From Lachnospiraceae bacterium (GTDB lineage Bacteria; Bacillota_A; Clostridia; Lachnospirales; Lachnospiraceae): DNA of 7,482 nt. The stretch is from NCBI GenBank assembly GCA_017960415.1, contig JAGCZE010000484.1, forward strand, positions 1 through 7,482, written 5' to 3'. Shown here piece by piece: positions 6,801 to 7,482 of the stretch (position 1 is its first letter; each line of letters starts with the position of its first letter). The translations under genes and the position numbers were made by a program. Under the pieces are notes generated by a model. It did no database searches. It saw only the letters and a list, made by a program, of their open reading frames with translations, and was not told the origin of the DNA.

Positions 6801-6853
6801 TAGTAAAGCATTCGACACATGCACATACAAGTTACGGAATTGAAATTTTTCAT
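6743..6853 (-). CDS. Cys/Met-rich leader peptide of a transcription attenuator (36 residues)
   Basis: This small ORF begins MKNFNSVTCMCMCRMLYYRT and ends CTFIS. Its key part is Cys9-Met10-Cys11-Met12-Cys13 (codons TGT ATG TGC ATG TGT), with two more Cys (26 and 32) and further Met at 15 and 23. AAAGGAG ends 7 bases before the ATG, and a promoter fits about 30 bases upstream. An intrinsic terminator and a competing antiterminator follow. The first Cys codon lies in the strand that can pair with codons 20-21, and those codons form one strand of the antiterminator. The arrangement is that of trp/his-type leaders: a ribosome stalled for lack of charged tRNA-Cys would favour readthrough. The product itself probably has no function beyond being translated. 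No protein family is claimed; support comes from codon content, ribosome binding site and RNA folds. Confidence 0.8.
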   Translation of the reverse strand: MKNFNSVTCMCMCRMLYYRTSKMAGCRHLLPCTFIS

Positions 6854-6883
6854 GTTGTTTCTCCTTTCATTTACGATGGGTCT

Positions 6884-6912
6884 ATGTTAACACGACCATG
6901 ATGGTTTGAAAA
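6884..6912 (-). promoter_or_regulatory. Candidate promoter for the leader and operon
   Basis: On the minus strand, -35 TTTTCA (6912-6907) and -10 TAACAT (6889-6884) are 17 bases apart, each matching 4 of 6 consensus positions. A TG one base before the -10 makes it an extended -10 box. Transcription would start near 6877, about 25 bases before the leader-peptide ATG. The spacer holds a small palindrome, ACCATGATGGT (6895-6905), which could be an operator or chance. Confidence 0.5.
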
Positions 6913-6928
6913 CTACGGGAAAATGATA

Positions 6929-6957
6929 GTCCGCGATAAGTATTGCTTATCACGGAC
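6929..6957. repeat. 12-bp inverted repeat upstream of the operon promoter
   Basis: Arms GTCCGCGATAAG / CTTATCACGGAC (11 Watson-Crick pairs and one G-T) are separated by 5 bases. The inner part has the form ATAA-N7-TTAT, the dyad pattern bound by several LysR-type regulators. Its centre lies about 66 bases upstream of the predicted start, the usual place for such an activator. The alternative is a terminator hairpin for some minus-strand transcript, but only TATCATTTT follows it and no gene is seen upstream. Confidence 0.5.
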
Positions 6958-7176
6958 CAAAAAGCCCTTCTCCAAAATAGGAATAATGGAATCCCTATCC
7001 AAATGATAAATATTCTGTCTGCATTATAAAAACCATGAAATTTCGCTAAATAATGGCCCGGATGCATTGGCAGACCCAGCTTGGGATGGTATTATTAGGG
7101 AAACACAGATCGAACTATTCTTTATACAGCGGAATGAGTTCGCAGATGTATAGATCTGTAATATTGGGGAGGCCAG
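6958..7176. other. Divergent intergenic stretch, no gene recognised
   Basis: No convincing gene or RNA family is seen here. The left part is A+T-rich. On the minus strand it holds a perfect TATAAT (7028-7023) with only a poor -35 (ATTTAG or TTAGCG), a possible second, more distant promoter for the leader operon. The promoter of the plus-strand aldo/keto reductase must also lie here or just after. TATACA near 7122 and TAATAT near 7160 are possible -10 boxes, but neither has a good -35. Confidence 0.35.
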
Positions 7177-7203
7177 GTTTGAAAGTGCACTGCACTTTCA
7201 AAC
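7177..7203. repeat. 27-base perfect palindrome, copy 2 of the repeat
   Basis: Perfect 13-base arms, GTTTGAAAGTGCA / TGCACTTTCAAAC, flank a single central base. No T-run follows on either strand, so it is not a terminator. It lies about 90 bases before the aldo/keto reductase start codon, and its 23-base core recurs at 1199-1221. The symmetry suits a dimeric DNA-binding regulator, but a dispersed intergenic repeat is also possible. Confidence 0.65.
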
Positions 7204-7207
7204 TGTA

Positions 7208-7266
7208 TGCATCGGTGTCGAGAGCGCCACCGATGCAACCATCTGCCGATCGCTGCGCTCTCGACA
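7208..7266 (+). promoter_or_regulatory. Interlocked inverted repeats (possible pseudoknot) at the aldo/keto reductase ribosome binding site
   Basis: The first stem is TGCATCGGTG (7208-7217) with CACCGATGCA (7228-7237), 10 perfect pairs around a 10-base loop. All ten loop bases, with two bases before them (7216-7227), are perfectly complementary to 7255-7266 (12 pairs, GCGCTCTCGACA side downstream). The order stem1-5', stem2-5', stem1-3', stem2-3' is that of an H-type pseudoknot; otherwise the second stem is an alternative hairpin. Its last base is the first base of the AGGAGG ribosome binding site (7266-7271), nine bases before the ATG. A role in controlling translation is likely but unproven. 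Confidence 0.6.
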
Positions 7267-7280
7267 GGAGGTTATTTACT

Positions 7281-7482
7281 ATGCAGTACAGAAAGGATAA
7301 ATACGGCCGGGAGCTGTCTCTGCTCGGTTACGGCTGTATGCGCTTCAGTAAAAAAGGCAATTCGATCGATATCGATAAGACCGAAAAAGAGATAATGGCT
7401 GCCTTCGAACAGGGAGTCAACTATTTTGATACCGCTTATATCTACCCCGGCAGTGAGGCAACGCTCGGTGAGATCGTTGAGA
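7281..7482 (+). CDS. Aldo/keto reductase (5' end only)
   Basis: This gene is read away from the peptide-importer operon and cut by the window end after 67 codons. It starts MQYRKDKYGRELSLLGYGCM, the usual first strands of Clostridia-type aldo/keto reductases, which reduce carbonyls with NAD(P)H. The conserved block NYFDTAYIYPGSE (47-59) holds the family's catalytic Asp50 and Tyr55. EATLGEIVE follows, as in the family. The catalytic Lys and His lie outside the window, as would the C-terminal ferredoxin-like domain that many relatives carry, so its presence is unknown. AGGAGG nine bases upstream fixes the start. The same frame is open back to about 7053, but that part carries the palindromes, lacks a ribosome binding site and is not counted. 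Substrate unknown. Confidence 0.9.
   Translation, partial: MQYRKDKYGRELSLLGYGCMRFSKKGNSIDIDKTEKEIMAAFEQGVNYFDTAYIYPGSEATLGEIVE

Noticed and set aside
6363..6803. A 146-codon plus-strand frame covering the end of the reductase-like gene and the leader
   Set aside because: Its Leu/Phe-rich middle is just the complement of the purine-rich leader, and it runs across the attenuator structures.
6713..6853. T-box or S-box riboswitch in the operon leader
   Set aside because: The GGGTGTAGGCAC stretch only loosely resembles a T-box and lacks the GGGTGGNACCGCG consensus; no S-box core was seen. The translated Cys-rich ORF with competing stems explains the leader better.
6882..7067. A 61-codon hydrophobic minus-strand frame in the divergent intergenic region
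   Set aside because: No ribosome binding site precedes its ATG, it contains the 12-bp inverted repeat and the candidate promoter, and the hydrophobicity follows from A+T-rich DNA.
7177..7266. Insertion sequence or MITE ends made of the palindromes
   Set aside because: No transposase remnant, paired terminal inverted repeats or target duplication was found around either copy.
7053..7280. In-frame upstream extension of the aldo/keto reductase by about 76 codons
   Set aside because: The frame happens to be open, but no ribosome binding site precedes the upstream ATGs, the segment is made of palindromes, and the ATG at 7281 has AGGAGG and the family N-terminus.

Overview
The window looks like chromosomal DNA of a Clostridia-type Firmicute, possibly Lachnospiraceae. 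The evidence is strong AGGAGG-type ribosome binding sites, a Gram-positive style lipoprotein oligopeptide-binding protein, an aldo/keto reductase start typical of gut anaerobes, and balanced base composition. The genus cannot be fixed from the sequence.

Almost everything is one minus-strand operon, read from about 6880 down to 1. In transcription order it holds a promoter (6884-6912), a 36-residue Cys/Met-rich leader peptide (6743-6853) and an antiterminator/terminator pair (6685-6800). A long purine-rich leader follows, then a glutathionyl-hydroquinone reductase-like protein (5299-6534). The rest is a complete Opp/Dpp-type peptide ABC importer: lipoprotein binding protein (3546-5231), permeases B (2327-3286) and C (1276-2214), ATPase D (152-1177) and the first 30 codons of ATPase F (1-92, cut by the window edge). 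Four hairpins fill the gap between binding protein and permease B, as expected where expression of the two is set apart.

The most interesting signal is the leader. The small ORF has a good ribosome binding site and reads Cys-Met-Cys-Met-Cys at codons 9-13. The Cys9 codon lies in a segment that can pair with codons 20-21. Codons 18-21 can pair with the 5' arm of a clear intrinsic terminator. This is the 1:2 / 2:3 / 3:4 layout of classical ribosome-mediated attenuation, with cysteine (perhaps methionine) as the sensed amino acid. It suggests the operon is switched on by cysteine shortage and that the importer scavenges cysteine-containing peptides or glutathione, with the glutathione-type reductase working on the same thiol chemistry. 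That functional link is inference.

Region 6854-7280 is a divergent intergenic region. It holds the operon promoter, a 12-bp inverted repeat just upstream of it, a long perfect palindrome (7177-7203) whose 23-nt core recurs before the ATPase D gene (1199-1221), and two interlocking inverted repeats (7208-7266). The latter can form an H-type pseudoknot or two mutually exclusive hairpins ending on the ribosome binding site of a plus-strand aldo/keto reductase (7281 onward, cut by the window end).
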